Source of the DNA: Nitrospiraceae bacterium
GTDB taxonomy: Bacteria > Nitrospirota_A > Leptospirillia > Leptospirillales > Leptospirillaceae
Direction of reading: 5' to 3'
Assembly (NCBI GenBank): GCA_028064945.1
Contig: JAPTWQ010000042.1
Span: 1 to 24,307 of the forward strand
Length of the DNA stretch: 24,307 nucleotides
The notes below the pieces were generated by a model. The model saw only the letters and a program-made list of their open reading frames with translations. It was not told the DNA's origin and made no database searches. The number at the start of each line of letters is the position of its first letter. The first letter of the stretch is position 1. Position numbers and translations under genes: made by a program. Below are positions 6,990 to 15,323 of this stretch, piece after piece.

Positions 6990-7532
6990 CTACATGTTGG
7001 GCGGCATCTTGCCGAGCGCGATATCTCCCCAGATCCCCCACTTTTGTCCTGTGGCCAGGAGATGGGGCGTCGAGTAGACGGTCAGCACCGATCCATTAAA
7101 CGTCGCGTGAGGCACCGATTGGGCCAGGATGTTGCCGAGTTCCGGTTTCGGGATCGAGACCGAAAAACTCCATGTGTTTTGATTGTTGGCCGTCAAGGTG
7201 AGGGGGGAGACCCCGTCGTACGCGGACACCATCGGATTGTTGGCCCCGATGAGTTTCATGGTGGCGATCGCGTTCCAGCTCGTCGGCCACACCGACGATG
7301 GACAGGCCGTCGGCCCCAGCGGACATTCCACCACATAAGCGTCCGAAAGAACCTTTTGCAGATGCGTGAGCTGGGAGGCAAAAGCCAGGACGCGGCTCTG
7401 TTCGTAAATCGCCCGGACACCCTGGAGCATGACGACGGAGATCAGCGCCGAGATCATGAGGTTGACAGACAGCTTCAATAACGCATCCCCTCTGTCGTTC
7501 TCGAAGAGGGTTTTCCTCTTACATGCCTCCAT
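6990..7532 (-). CDS. Second type IVb prepilin-like protein, 180 aa
   Basis: A short basic leader ends in NDRG, cleavage is predicted after Gly15, and a hydrophobic helix follows (mature residues ~1-28, DALLKLSVNLMISALISVVML). The globular part contains two cysteines (ECPLGPTACPS) and is rich in Ser, Thr and Asn like pilins. The NDRGD processing site is shared exactly with the PilS-type prepilin at 22267, indicating the same peptidase. Position +5, usually Glu, is Lys here. The start at 7532 has GGAGG 5 nt upstream and overlaps the end of the platform-protein gene by 14 nt. It sits where R64 has its main pilin gene, but the C-terminus lacks the PilS-type Cys motif, so it may be a minor or tip pilin. 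Confidence 0.75.
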   Translation of the reverse strand: MEACKRKTLFENDRGDALLKLSVNLMISALISVVMLQGVRAIYEQSRVLAFASQLTHLQKVLSDAYVVECPLGPTACPSSVWPTSWNAIATMKLIGANNPMVSAYDGVSPLTLTANNQNTWSFSVSIPKPELGNILAQSVPHATFNGSVLTVYSTPHLLATGQKWGIWGDIALGKMPPNM

Positions 7533-8760
7533 TCATTCCTCCACTCATGAATTTGATGATCATGGTGAACATGGGCTTATAAAGGAGCATGGCCGCAAAC
7601 ACGATGATGACGCCAATCACGCCCGTCATGATCGGTCCCACCCACTCTTTGATGAAGTTGACCTTTTCCTCCAGGAGTTCCCGATAGACGTTTTCAAGAC
7701 GGGCAAAGTCCTTTCCGATCGACCCGTGTTTTTCCGAAACGGCGATCCAGTCCGGGAGATCCCCCGGGAAGACGCCCGCGTCGGCCACGGCGACCGACAA
7801 CGTGGTCGACCGTTCCCTGAGATTCTTTTCGATCGCATGATAGATCGCCGCCTCCCGACCGTAGGTCATGCGCGTCATGCTCTGGATGGACGCCAGGGTC
7901 GAGTTTCCCGCCGATTCCATGACCCGGAACGTCATGACGAACCGATACGCCAGCATCAGGGAGTCCATTTCCCGAATAAAAGGGACCGTTTTTCGCATAA
8001 ATTCCCCGAAGAGCGTCCTGAATCCCGGCGTCAGAGACAGGACAATCGGGATCGACACCAGAAACCCGAGAATCATCATCGACACATCGACGTGCTCATT
8101 GATCCACCGGTCGGCCTCGAAAATCTTCGCTGTGATGTAATCCGGTTTCATGCCGATGGAGCCATCGAACATGGCCCCCATATTGGGCAAGATCAGAAAA
8201 ATAATGATCAGGAGGAAGATGAAAATCAGGATGATATTGATGGCCGGTCCGCGTAACGCTTTCCTGATATCGCGCCGGAGTCGGTACTTCCCATTGAGCA
8301 TTTCGGAAAGCTTCAGAAGAATACTTGGCAATTCAGCCCCGTTTTCTGCCGTCTGAACAATCGGGAGAATGTCTCGCGGCATTCCGGCGATAAAGAATGC
8401 CCGGGAGATCGGCTGTCCGTCCGATAGAGCATCAATCGCAATTTGGGCACGGGAAATGATCAATTTGTCGCGGGTATTCGTCTTGATGTAATCCATCGCC
8501 TGTGTGGCCGTGATTCCGTTTTCCAAAAACAGGGCGACTCTCGACAGAATGATGGCGGCTTTCTCCGGAGGAAGAGGTCCCCGTTTTTCTAAAACAGCGC
8601 GCACCGTTTCCGCCAGATCCAAGGCAATGTCGACGATTTTTCCGGCCGGAAACTGAATCCAGATTCCATTCATCGCGTCATCCATCGACTCTGCGACGAT
8701 CGTCCCTTCTTTCACCGTGTTTTCTGAGATTCTGACAGCGTAACGATACGAGAAATTCAA
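7519..8760 (-). CDS. pilR: Type IV pilus platform protein (PilR/GspF/PilC family), TTG start
   Basis: Inner-membrane platform of the pilus assembly machine, 413 aa, with two GspF-type domains. The first domain carries the typical 'R-x-A-x-F-x-x-x-G-x-x-A-x-x-A' region (SRVALFLENGITATQAMDY), and three hydrophobic segments follow the family layout (about residues 175-200, 228-250, 380-402). The family begins with (M)-x-F-x-Y-x-A; the match here is LNFSYRYAV, whose first codon is TTG at 8760, with GAGG 8 nt upstream and 10 nt after the previous stop. A longer ATG frame from 8871 adds 37 unmatched residues over the upstream gene, so I reject it. It works with the ATPase at 12009 and lies directly before the second prepilin. 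Confidence 0.9.
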   Translation of the reverse strand: MNFSYRYAVRISENTVKEGTIVAESMDDAMNGIWIQFPAGKIVDIALDLAETVRAVLEKRGPLPPEKAAIILSRVALFLENGITATQAMDYIKTNTRDKLIISRAQIAIDALSDGQPISRAFFIAGMPRDILPIVQTAENGAELPSILLKLSEMLNGKYRLRRDIRKALRGPAINIILIFIFLLIIIFLILPNMGAMFDGSIGMKPDYITAKIFEADRWINEHVDVSMMILGFLVSIPIVLSLTPGFRTLFGEFMRKTVPFIREMDSLMLAYRFVMTFRVMESAGNSTLASIQSMTRMTYGREAAIYHAIEKNLRERSTTLSVAVADAGVFPGDLPDWIAVSEKHGSIGKDFARLENVYRELLEEKVNFIKEWVGPIMTGVIGVIIVFAAMLLYKPMFTMIIKFMSGGMNGGM

Positions 8761-8770
8761 GGTCGGATCC

Positions 8771-9685
8771 TCATCGACGGAAAGCCGTTTTTTTGGGTTC
8801 AGCGAGACTGGCCTGAGGGCTTTGTGTGTTGATCCCGTCCATGGCGTGCGCTCTGGCCAGCTCGTCGTCAAAATCCTGGAAAAGACGGCGGGCCACGGTA
8901 TAGACAGCCTTCACAAACGGTTTTTTCGACTCCGTTTGGGCGTCTTGGCGGACCATCCGTCGAGACGACCCTCCCGACGAGGCTCCCGATGTTTCACCCG
9001 CCTCCCTGTTGTTTTCTTCCAGAAAATCCTTAAAAAACCTCTCAAGTGGGGCGTTTTTCCACGGCGTTTTTCCTTCTTCCCGTTGAGACGCCACAGAAGA
9101 CACCTTTTCTGGCGTCTCCATTCTCAGTCGTTCAAAATCCTCCACGATGGCTCTCGGATCAACGGCTTCCTTTTTTCTATCTGCCTGAACAAAAAATTGA
9201 GGGAATCTTGTGAATGCCTGACGCTCTTCCGCGCTGGTCACCTCCAGAAACATCGTGATGTCTTCCCGTGTTCCCTGACCCAGCTTGACAAAAACAGACG
9301 CGATGGATTGGAGCTCGCTAATGGACTCTTTCAATGGCGCAAGCGCTTTTCGTAAACTTTCCTTCGAGACGCAAAAATCCGAAGGACACAGAGCCAGAAA
9401 TTCAGAAATTCCCATCCCGTCGCGATTTTTTTCATACTTATCATCGAAAATGAAGCGCATGGCGTCAACTTTGTATAAAAAGAATTCTTCCATTTCCCGA
9501 AACGACCGGTATGCCTCTTTGGGAACAGAAATGGCGTCGGCGAGGGCCTGAACCACCACCATAAGGGCAAGCTTTTCTTCCGAAGGATAGCTTCGGAAAG
9601 CGTCTGATTTACGGATACTATCGATCGTTTGAGCCAACGACAACGAGAATTGCTCAGATTTCTGCTCAGCGTCTTGGGGCAACAT
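8771..9685 (-). CDS. Hypothetical soluble protein, 304 aa
   Basis: Family not recognised. The ATG at 9685 has CAGGAG 6 nt upstream. There is no signal peptide or transmembrane helix. The first ~190 residues look all-helical and acidic/basic mixed (for example SEEKLALMVVVQALADAI, REMEEFFLYKVDAMRFIF). A Ser/Gly/Glu-rich linker follows (GETSGASSGGSSRRM, about 231-245), then a short helical C-terminal part (about 255-280). It lies inside the pilus operon between the 52-aa gene and the platform protein, a place with no counterpart in the R64 order N-O-P-Q-R-S-T-U, so it is probably a system-specific cytoplasmic accessory to the ATPase or platform. That role is inferred from position alone. Confidence 0.75.
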   Translation of the reverse strand: MLPQDAEQKSEQFSLSLAQTIDSIRKSDAFRSYPSEEKLALMVVVQALADAISVPKEAYRSFREMEEFFLYKVDAMRFIFDDKYEKNRDGMGISEFLALCPSDFCVSKESLRKALAPLKESISELQSIASVFVKLGQGTREDITMFLEVTSAEERQAFTRFPQFFVQADRKKEAVDPRAIVEDFERLRMETPEKVSSVASQREEGKTPWKNAPLERFFKDFLEENNREAGETSGASSGGSSRRMVRQDAQTESKKPFVKAVYTVARRLFQDFDDELARAHAMDGINTQSPQASLAEPKKTAFRR

Positions 9686-9724
9686 GGTGGCTCCTGCGGA
9701 TGGGGTTATGGCACGTGTCCGTTT

Positions 9725-9883
9725 TTAGTTCCGATTCAAAGCCTCTGCGAGTTCTCCCCGAAGATTCCTGAGACGATCGGTTTGGGGAGTCAGGTCGCTC
9801 AACCCCGGAATCTCAACCCCTTCATTGATGGCCATCGCCATGACCAGCATGGTGCCGACCTTTTCTTCGTCCGTTCTTTCCAT
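9725..9883 (-). CDS. Small hypothetical protein, 52 aa
   Basis: A 53-codon frame (ATG at 9883, TAA at 9727-9725) filling the gap between the ATPase and the 304-aa gene. It has one of the best ribosome sites in the window, AAGGAGG with 7 nt to the ATG. The predicted product begins MERTDEEKVGTMLVMAMAIN and ends LRGELAEALNRN. It is acidic, Met-rich near the start, with a middle GVEIPGLSDLTPQTDRL segment and a final helix. There is no signal peptide or clear membrane segment. No family is recognised. Same strand, tight spacing and strong ribosome site support it as a real operon member. Confidence 0.65.
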   Translation of the reverse strand: MERTDEEKVGTMLVMAMAINEGVEIPGLSDLTPQTDRLRNLRGELAEALNRN

Positions 9884-9915
9884 GGTGGATCCTCCTTGAA
9901 ATGCCCGGGCGGTCC

Positions 9916-12009
9916 TCAGATTCCTCCGATCCCGCTGGTTTGCTGCATGGGGACAATCCCCAACATTTTCGCCACGTCAGAGATGCCGGCATTGCCGACG
10001 GAGCTTTCGTGGATAGCTTTGTCCATGAGGGATTTCCATGTCTTATTGACCTGACGCTTGTAGAGTTTTTCGAGAACAAGCCCCGGTTTTTCGATCATGC
10101 CCGGTGCGGACAGAAATTCGACGAGTTCATCGTTGAACAGGAGAATCTCTGCGATCGCGTACCGTCCGACGTATCCCTTCCCATAACAGGCCGGACATGA
10201 AGGATTCTGTCCCCTGTCGTAGAGCGTCTCGATTCCGGCATTGATAATAGCATTGTGGGCGGTGGTTCTTCGGTATTTGTCCGATGGAACCTGCACCCGA
10301 CATTCCTGGCACAGTTTCCGGACGAGTCTCTGATTGATAAAAATGCGCCCCACCGACAATACGTCCATAAGTTTGATGTTGTAATCCGTGAAACGTCCGA
10401 ATATCTCGAACGTCCGGTCCACGTGAATCGTGGAAAAGACGAGGTGACCCGTTCTCCCCGCCTGAACGGCGATGGCGGCAGGACTTTCCTCGCGGATTTC
10501 ACCGACGATGATGATGTCCGGATCGCTCCGGAGAGAGCCCTTCATGGCATCCGTGAAACTCCATCCGTCTTCTCCCCGGTCGGCCTTCGTTTTCCAGACC
10601 TGACATTGGAGTCCGGTTGACCGGCGGTATTCGATCGGATCCCCGATATCGATGATCTTGAGACGGTCCGAGTCGACACTGTTGATGATGGCGTGGACCG
10701 TCGAGGACTTGCCGGCCGACGTCGGCCCTGTGACCAGAATCATTCCGTTGGGCGTGTTTTTGATGTATCCCATCAGAACGTCGACTTCGTCCGACGGAAA
10801 CCCGAGCGTTTCCAGCGTGATCGAAGCAAACCTGGAATCGAGCAACCGGAGCGTGGCACCCTGCTGTTCATGGATCGTGGGCATAAACGAGGTTCTCACC
10901 TGAAGAAAGGTCTGTCCGATCTTCATGTTGAAAACGCCGTCGATGTTCTTTTTGATATGAGGACTCAAGGATTCCGCACGATGCAGGATGGCGTGCCGGA
11001 GTTCCGCGTAGTTTTGTTTGGTGATATTGGCGATGTGCATCAGATCGCCCTGAACCCGATATCTGATTCTGACCGTATTCTCGAAAGGCTCGAGGTGAAT
11101 GTCCGTTCCCCGCATCCGATACGCCTTCTTGATGATCTTGTCGATCAGCTCGTTCGGCGTCAGGCTGGCATCCATGAAGTCCATCGTGGTCGCATCGACT
11201 CTCACCGGAATCATGGCCGTCATCTCCGTCAGAATCCATTCGATTTCATCCTTGCTCGTAATCTTGAAATGGATTGAGGCCTGCCTTTTGACGAGATTTT
11301 TCTCCCGAATGCGCCCCTCGATCTCGAGCATCCTCGACGGATCATGAATGACGACGACGAGCTCGTTCTCTCGCCGTGTTTCTTTCATGGGCACGGCTTC
11401 AATACTCCCCCAAAACTCCACATGATTGATTAGGAGAGTCCGATCGGCCTTCTCTCCGATCGATGGTTCAAAGTCCAACCCTCTCGTTTTCGCGAGTGCT
11501 TCGGCGATCTGCAATGACGAGACATAGCCCCCTCGCAGGGCAACCCTGTAAGGCCTTTCCCCGGCGGTCATGGCTTCCGCCATGATGCGCTGTTTCTTCT
11601 CTTCCGAAATCATGCCCAGAGATTGCATCACCAGGATGATTTCATCGTCGAGCATGGAAGACCCCGATGAAAAAATTGCTCCAGGATCCTTGCTCTCCTC
11701 CCCCGGCGGTTCATCGGACGTCTCCGGCGCGATCGTGACCTTGGTATCCGTCACCTCAATGGTTTGGACGGACACGCTTTCTTCCAAGGAGATTGCCGAG
11801 CGGTCGGGGATCCCCGTATAGAGGCGCTTCCTTTTATGCTCAACAAATTCAACCCTTTCCGTTGTCTCTCTCTCTTCCGAGACCACCATCTGTTTTGGGG
11901 GAGGGAGCGATGACACAGAAGGCATGGCTTCTTTCGGTGGCGAGGATTCTCGGATTTCCGTCCGATCGCTTTGATATCGTTTTCTTCTTGTAAATTCAAC
12001 CTCGTCCAT
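9916..12009 (-). CDS. pilQ: Pilus assembly ATPase (PilQ/PilB/GspE family), 697 aa
   Basis: Hexameric cytoplasmic ATPase that powers pilus extension (PilQ in R64 naming; not the PilQ secretin). A ~120-residue polar N-terminus is followed by a MshEN/GspE-N-like region (about 125-245) and the secretion ATPase core: Asp box (302-323, TDIHLEPFENTVRIRYRVQG), Walker A GPTSAGKS (428-435), Walker B DIIIVGEIRE (498-507), His box GHLVFSTIHV (521-530) and a four-Cys metal site (C567, C570, C605, C608). The usual GPTGSGKS is GPTSAGKS here, still a valid P-loop. It is longer than R64 PilQ because of the N-terminal extension. The ATG at 12009 follows GGAGA by 7 nt; an ATG 15 nt upstream is inside the terminator flank. 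A terminator-like hairpin lies 17-48 nt upstream. Confidence 0.95.
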   Translation of the reverse strand: MDEVEFTRRKRYQSDRTEIRESSPPKEAMPSVSSLPPPKQMVVSEERETTERVEFVEHKRKRLYTGIPDRSAISLEESVSVQTIEVTDTKVTIAPETSDEPPGEESKDPGAIFSSGSSMLDDEIILVMQSLGMISEEKKQRIMAEAMTAGERPYRVALRGGYVSSLQIAEALAKTRGLDFEPSIGEKADRTLLINHVEFWGSIEAVPMKETRRENELVVVIHDPSRMLEIEGRIREKNLVKRQASIHFKITSKDEIEWILTEMTAMIPVRVDATTMDFMDASLTPNELIDKIIKKAYRMRGTDIHLEPFENTVRIRYRVQGDLMHIANITKQNYAELRHAILHRAESLSPHIKKNIDGVFNMKIGQTFLQVRTSFMPTIHEQQGATLRLLDSRFASITLETLGFPSDEVDVLMGYIKNTPNGMILVTGPTSAGKSSTVHAIINSVDSDRLKIIDIGDPIEYRRSTGLQCQVWKTKADRGEDGWSFTDAMKGSLRSDPDIIIVGEIREESPAAIAVQAGRTGHLVFSTIHVDRTFEIFGRFTDYNIKLMDVLSVGRIFINQRLVRKLCQECRVQVPSDKYRRTTAHNAIINAGIETLYDRGQNPSCPACYGKGYVGRYAIAEILLFNDELVEFLSAPGMIEKPGLVLEKLYKRQVNKTWKSLMDKAIHESSVGNAGISDVAKMLGIVPMQQTSGIGGI

Positions 12010-12025
12010 GGAGTGTCTCCACATG

Positions 12026-12057
12026 AAAAAGGCCCACCGAAACCGCTCCGGTGGGCC
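12026..12057 (-). terminator. Intrinsic terminator-like hairpin between secretin and ATPase genes
   Basis: On the - strand GGCCCACCG (plus 12049-12057) pairs perfectly with CGGTGGGCC (12031-12039) around a 9-nt loop and is followed at once by TTTTT (12026-12030). This is a textbook Rho-independent terminator, yet it sits inside the operon, 18 nt after the secretin stop codon and just before the ATPase ribosome site. It may act as an attenuator that lowers expression of all downstream pilus genes. Confidence 0.8.
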
Positions 12058-12074
12058 AGCTTTTCGTTTCTGGC

Positions 12075-14210
12075 TTATGTCCCGAAGCCGGTCGACGGTC
12101 CAATGCTGATCCCCCGCTGAGGCGTCTTGCGCAAGGGGGCCTGATCCTGATGAAGGTGCATCAGATCATGTGTCGATGGAACCTCGGTCTCGATGACCTT
12201 CCCGTTCTCCGTCACGATCGGGGTGACAATCAACACCAGTTCGTCCACTTCCCGCTGGAGGTTGTACCCCGAAAAGAGATAGCGAAGCAGAGGGATGGAC
12301 CCCAGCCCCGGGACCGTCCAGTAGTTGTTGATGATGCTGTCGGAGACGAGTCCTCCGAAAAAGACCGTCTGCCCGGACTGCACGGTAATGTCGTTCGAGG
12401 TCGCCCGCGAGTTGATCTCGGGTTCCTGGAACTGTCCGATATTCTGGACATTTATGCTGACCATCTGCGTCAGGGTATTGAGAATCGGGACGATGTGCAG
12501 ATGCACCTTGTCACCGTCAATGACCGGGCTCACTTCCAGGGAGAGACCCGTTGTGGCATACCCGATCTGAGGAATGACCTCGGAGGACGAGTTGAGACCT
12601 CCGAATGCAAAGGGCATCAACGATTGCAGATAAGGAATGTTCTGCGTCACGTTGATCGTGTTCGGCTGTCCCGAGATCGCCAGGATTCTCGGCTGGTTGA
12701 CGACGTGCGTCTTCCCGTATGTCGACAGGGCGTTGATAATGGCTGACGACGTATTGGTGCCGTTCGCCACGCCGATCGTGTAGGGAGCCGGCGTTGAGGT
12801 GCTCGAAAGCCCGGCATTCAGTCCCGAAGCCCCGGTCGCCGTCATCGCAAGGCCGCTTCCGATCCCATGGATCAGGGCGTTCCAGTTAATCCCATACTGG
12901 TTGGTGTCGTTGAGTTGGACCTCGATGATGTCCACCTTCAGGTACACCTGCCGATTCAGGAGCCGCCTGATCTTCTGGAGATACTGATCAATCCGGAAGA
13001 CGGAATCGACGGTATCCCACACATACACATATCCGGATTCCGTATCGACGCGAATATGACCGCAGGGAATCGCCGGAATTTTTCCGGACTGGTTGTAGAC
13101 GCTTGAGCTTATACCCGGAAGTCCGGGGACGTTTTGCCCCGCACCGCCATTGCCCGGCCCACCTCCAGGACGAATTCCTCCCTGGTTCTGGAGCATCTGC
13201 TGGGGGTTGAGGTTCGCCGGACCGACAGGAGCGTAGCCATTGACTGAGGGTCCTCCGATGGGATAGGACGCTCCGCTTGTCTGACCATAGCCGCCTGCGC
13301 CACCCGCACCGCCGTAGCCACCCTGGCCGCCCATCATGCCGCCCGTTTGCGCCGCCACGATCGGGGGCGTGCAGTCTCCGCTCGCCATCCCGTTGAGGGT
13401 GTTTTGCAACGACTGCCAGAAAGTGATCATGCCCGATGTCATATTGACGGAGATCAAGCCCGAAGACCCTCCGGAACCCCCACCCATGCCGCCACCCATG
13501 CCACCATAGCCGCCTGCGCCACCCGCACCGCCGTAGCCACCCTGGCCGCCATAGCCGCCACCCATGCCGCCATAGCCGCCACCCATGCCGCCATAGCCGC
13601 CACCCATGCCGCCATAGCCGCCATAGCCGCCATAGCCGCCATAGCCGCCATAGCCGCCACCCATGCCGCTCGTCAGTATGTTCCCCACCATCCCAGACAT
13701 TTGGTTCATCACGTCTGGCGCGGCGATCCGGAAGGTCTGATATTGGGTCCGGGTCAGTTTGACGGCGTCACGATGCGGAATGAAGTTTGCCGAGATGGGC
13801 GAGAGAAGCTCCGTCAGAACGTCATAAAGCGCCACATGGTCGAACGTTCCCTCGACCGGGGTCCGATAGTCGAGATCCCCGTAGGTGATGGCCATGCCTT
13901 TGGGAAGGATGGACTGAACCGCTATTCCAACCGTCACGCCCTTCTCGAAATCGACCGTGATGGGAAGCTTCAGCCAGGGATATTTTGCGAGAAGAACGGC
14001 GCGGCGCGATGGCAAACCGTCCCTCTCTGCATTCGGAAGGTGAACGGACAGTCTTTCCGGAATCCCGGAACGGTGGATGATCGGATGAACATCCGCCACG
14101 CTTTTTGCGTGTTTTTTTGATCCAAAGACAGGGCTGTGCGTGCATCCCGCCCCGGATGCCAGAATCGTCACCGCCATTGCAGTGCCTATTATTTTTTTGA
14201 CTGAGAGCAT
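12075..14210 (-). CDS. pilN: Outer-membrane secretin (PilN-like lipoprotein) with glycine-rich insert
   Basis: Multimeric outer-membrane channel for the pilus, 711 aa (PilN in R64 naming). The N-terminus has a hydrophobic signal ending in ASGAGC with a possible lipidated Cys23; the lipobox is imperfect. Residues ~80-165 form a secretin N0/STN-like domain. The C-terminal secretin domain runs from about 385 to 680, with the VxNQPRIL strand, the TTGLSLEVSPVIDGDKVHL region and the late motif VPGLGSIPLLRYLFS. Between them is an unusual linker: residues 182-250 and 290-310 are almost pure Gly/Tyr/Met repeats (GGYGGMGG). A strong ribosome site, GGGAGG, lies 10 nt before the ATG at 14210. It is preceded by the PilP-like gene and followed by the terminator-like hairpin. 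Confidence 0.93.
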   Translation of the reverse strand: MLSVKKIIGTAMAVTILASGAGCTHSPVFGSKKHAKSVADVHPIIHRSGIPERLSVHLPNAERDGLPSRRAVLLAKYPWLKLPITVDFEKGVTVGIAVQSILPKGMAITYGDLDYRTPVEGTFDHVALYDVLTELLSPISANFIPHRDAVKLTRTQYQTFRIAAPDVMNQMSGMVGNILTSGMGGGYGGYGGYGGYGGYGGMGGGYGGMGGGYGGMGGGYGGQGGYGGAGGAGGYGGMGGGMGGGSGGSSGLISVNMTSGMITFWQSLQNTLNGMASGDCTPPIVAAQTGGMMGGQGGYGGAGGAGGYGQTSGASYPIGGPSVNGYAPVGPANLNPQQMLQNQGGIRPGGGPGNGGAGQNVPGLPGISSSVYNQSGKIPAIPCGHIRVDTESGYVYVWDTVDSVFRIDQYLQKIRRLLNRQVYLKVDIIEVQLNDTNQYGINWNALIHGIGSGLAMTATGASGLNAGLSSTSTPAPYTIGVANGTNTSSAIINALSTYGKTHVVNQPRILAISGQPNTINVTQNIPYLQSLMPFAFGGLNSSSEVIPQIGYATTGLSLEVSPVIDGDKVHLHIVPILNTLTQMVSINVQNIGQFQEPEINSRATSNDITVQSGQTVFFGGLVSDSIINNYWTVPGLGSIPLLRYLFSGYNLQREVDELVLIVTPIVTENGKVIETEVPSTHDLMHLHQDQAPLRKTPQRGISIGPSTGFGT
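13284..13331. repeat. 48-bp exact direct repeat, copy 1 (within secretin gene)
   Basis: Identical to 13503-13550 over 48 bp and encoding the Gly-rich GGQGGYGGAGGAGGYG block. The copies are offset by 219 bp, a multiple of three. Confidence 0.9.
13503..13550. repeat. 48-bp exact direct repeat, copy 2 (within secretin gene)
   Basis: Second copy of the 48-bp repeat at 13284-13331, directly abutting the 21-nt tandem repeats that start at 13551. Confidence 0.9.
13551..13658. repeat. In-frame tandem repeats (3 x 21 nt, then 5 x 9 nt) in secretin gene
   Basis: Three perfect 21-nt units (ATAGCCGCCACCCATGCCGCC on the + strand, trailing base split only by unit phase) are followed by five perfect 9-nt units ATAGCCGCC. 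They encode GGMGGGY and GGY on the - strand. Perfect codon-level identity points to recent slippage expansion. Confidence 0.92.
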
Positions 14211-14225
14211 TCCCTCTTTCCTCCC

Positions 14226-15323
14226 TTAATAGTTGTCGTCATTCCCTGCGTTCTGTCCCCTCTGCCCCTGGTACGGACTTTGTGGCGGGGGAGGCGGCGG
14301 AACGAATCCATGGAATCCTTGCACAGGTGCCATGGCCTCCGGCACCGAGACATCGGTCGGTTGCACTTCGATGGTGTAATCCTTCATGTTGACCATGTTC
14401 CGGAGAATAATATTGTTGTTTCCAATCGATACCACGTTGTAGTGGCCGACTTGCGATCCGATCTGGACTTCCCGCTCTTCTCCCCGATAAACGAGACGGG
14501 CGTTGAAGTGCGAGGTCGATTCCAGCCGCACGTCTTTCAGTTCCGGTTGACCTGACCCCGCTGGACCACCCCCCGGAACTGCATAGCTGCTCTGTGACCC
14601 AGGCCCGTGCCCTCCTTTTGATATCGGGGACGTCGTATCCTCGAGGGAGATATCCCCATTTTTATCCTTGACGACCTTAAGACCATCGATGGTGTCGCCT
14701 ACTTTGGCAATAAAGGAGCGTCGCCCGAACTTGATAATCACTTTTTGATCACCGATCCAGCCCACGATCTTCGGACCATTGTTCTCGTCATCGTTTTTGG
14801 GATGCTCCGGAGGCGGAGGGAGGGAGGACTGTTGGTTCGACATCGGACCCGGCATCATTCCCGGCGTTTGGCCTGGCATCATCCCCGGCACTTGGCCCGG
14901 AAATTGTCCGGAAGATTCCCAAGAGGGTTCCGTCAATTTCTTCTTGGTACGCTGGAGGCTGGCCAGGACGATCTCCCGTCGGAGTGCCACGATCTTTTTC
15001 AAAAATTCCGAGTCATCCGAAAGATTTTCCAAAGGTTCGCTTTTTGGACTGTTCTGACCAAAATACAGAGGATTCGTTTCTACGGGGCCCTTCTTCTTGG
15101 TGGCCACTTTTGCTTTCGTCTTTGATTTTTTTTTGTCTTTCGTCCCCGGCGATGTTTTTTTGACGACAATTTGTCCCGGACTCCCCGGGAGTCCGAAACG
15201 ATCCCCCTGGACTCCCGCGCTTCCCCCGAAGAGCGATCCCGGAGGATCTGCGGCCACCGAAATCGTGGGCAAGAGCGCCACCATCGCGATCGAGACAATG
15301 GCATTTCGTTTCAACTTCCTCAT
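14226..15323 (-). CDS. PilP-like periplasmic pilus assembly protein, 365 aa
   Basis: Signal peptide (hydrophobic core to about residue 22, cleavage near SVAA), then a Lys/Ser/Pro-rich linker, a Pro/Gly/Met-rich stretch (MPGQTPGMMPGPM) and two similar beta domains. Domain one (about 185-230) reads KIVGWIGDQKVIIKFGRRSF, then IAKVGDTIDGLKVV. Domain two (about 268-315) reads HFNARLVYRGEEREVQIGSQ, then VGHYNVVSIGNNNIILRN. A 'VGD-x-x-x-G-x-x-V' motif followed by I/L strands is characteristic of PilP and GspC homology-region domains, which dock onto the secretin. A proline-rich tail follows. The ATG overlaps the upstream stop (TAATG) and has GGAGGGA upstream. It most likely bridges the inner-membrane proteins to the secretin encoded next. 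PilP assignment is by pattern and position. Confidence 0.75.
   Translation of the reverse strand: MRKLKRNAIVSIAMVALLPTISVAADPPGSLFGGSAGVQGDRFGLPGSPGQIVVKKTSPGTKDKKKSKTKAKVATKKKGPVETNPLYFGQNSPKSEPLENLSDDSEFLKKIVALRREIVLASLQRTKKKLTEPSWESSGQFPGQVPGMMPGQTPGMMPGPMSNQQSSLPPPPEHPKNDDENNGPKIVGWIGDQKVIIKFGRRSFIAKVGDTIDGLKVVKDKNGDISLEDTTSPISKGGHGPGSQSSYAVPGGGPAGSGQPELKDVRLESTSHFNARLVYRGEEREVQIGSQVGHYNVVSIGNNNIILRNMVNMKDYTIEVQPTDVSVPEAMAPVQGFHGFVPPPPPPQSPYQGQRGQNAGNDDNY

Noticed and set aside
7429..8256. 275-codon + strand frame rich in His, Asp and Arg
   Set aside because: Antisense of the platform-protein gene, with composition typical of a shadow frame.
13551..13658. Short regular repeats that might suggest a CRISPR array
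   Set aside because: Units are contiguous without spacers, are 9 or 21 nt long, and are in frame with the Gly-rich secretin segment.
13347..14120. 257-codon + strand frame rich in Ala/Thr/His/Ile repeats
   Set aside because: It is the antisense of the secretin glycine-rich repeats and signal region. It has no family resemblance, while the - strand frame is a clear secretin.
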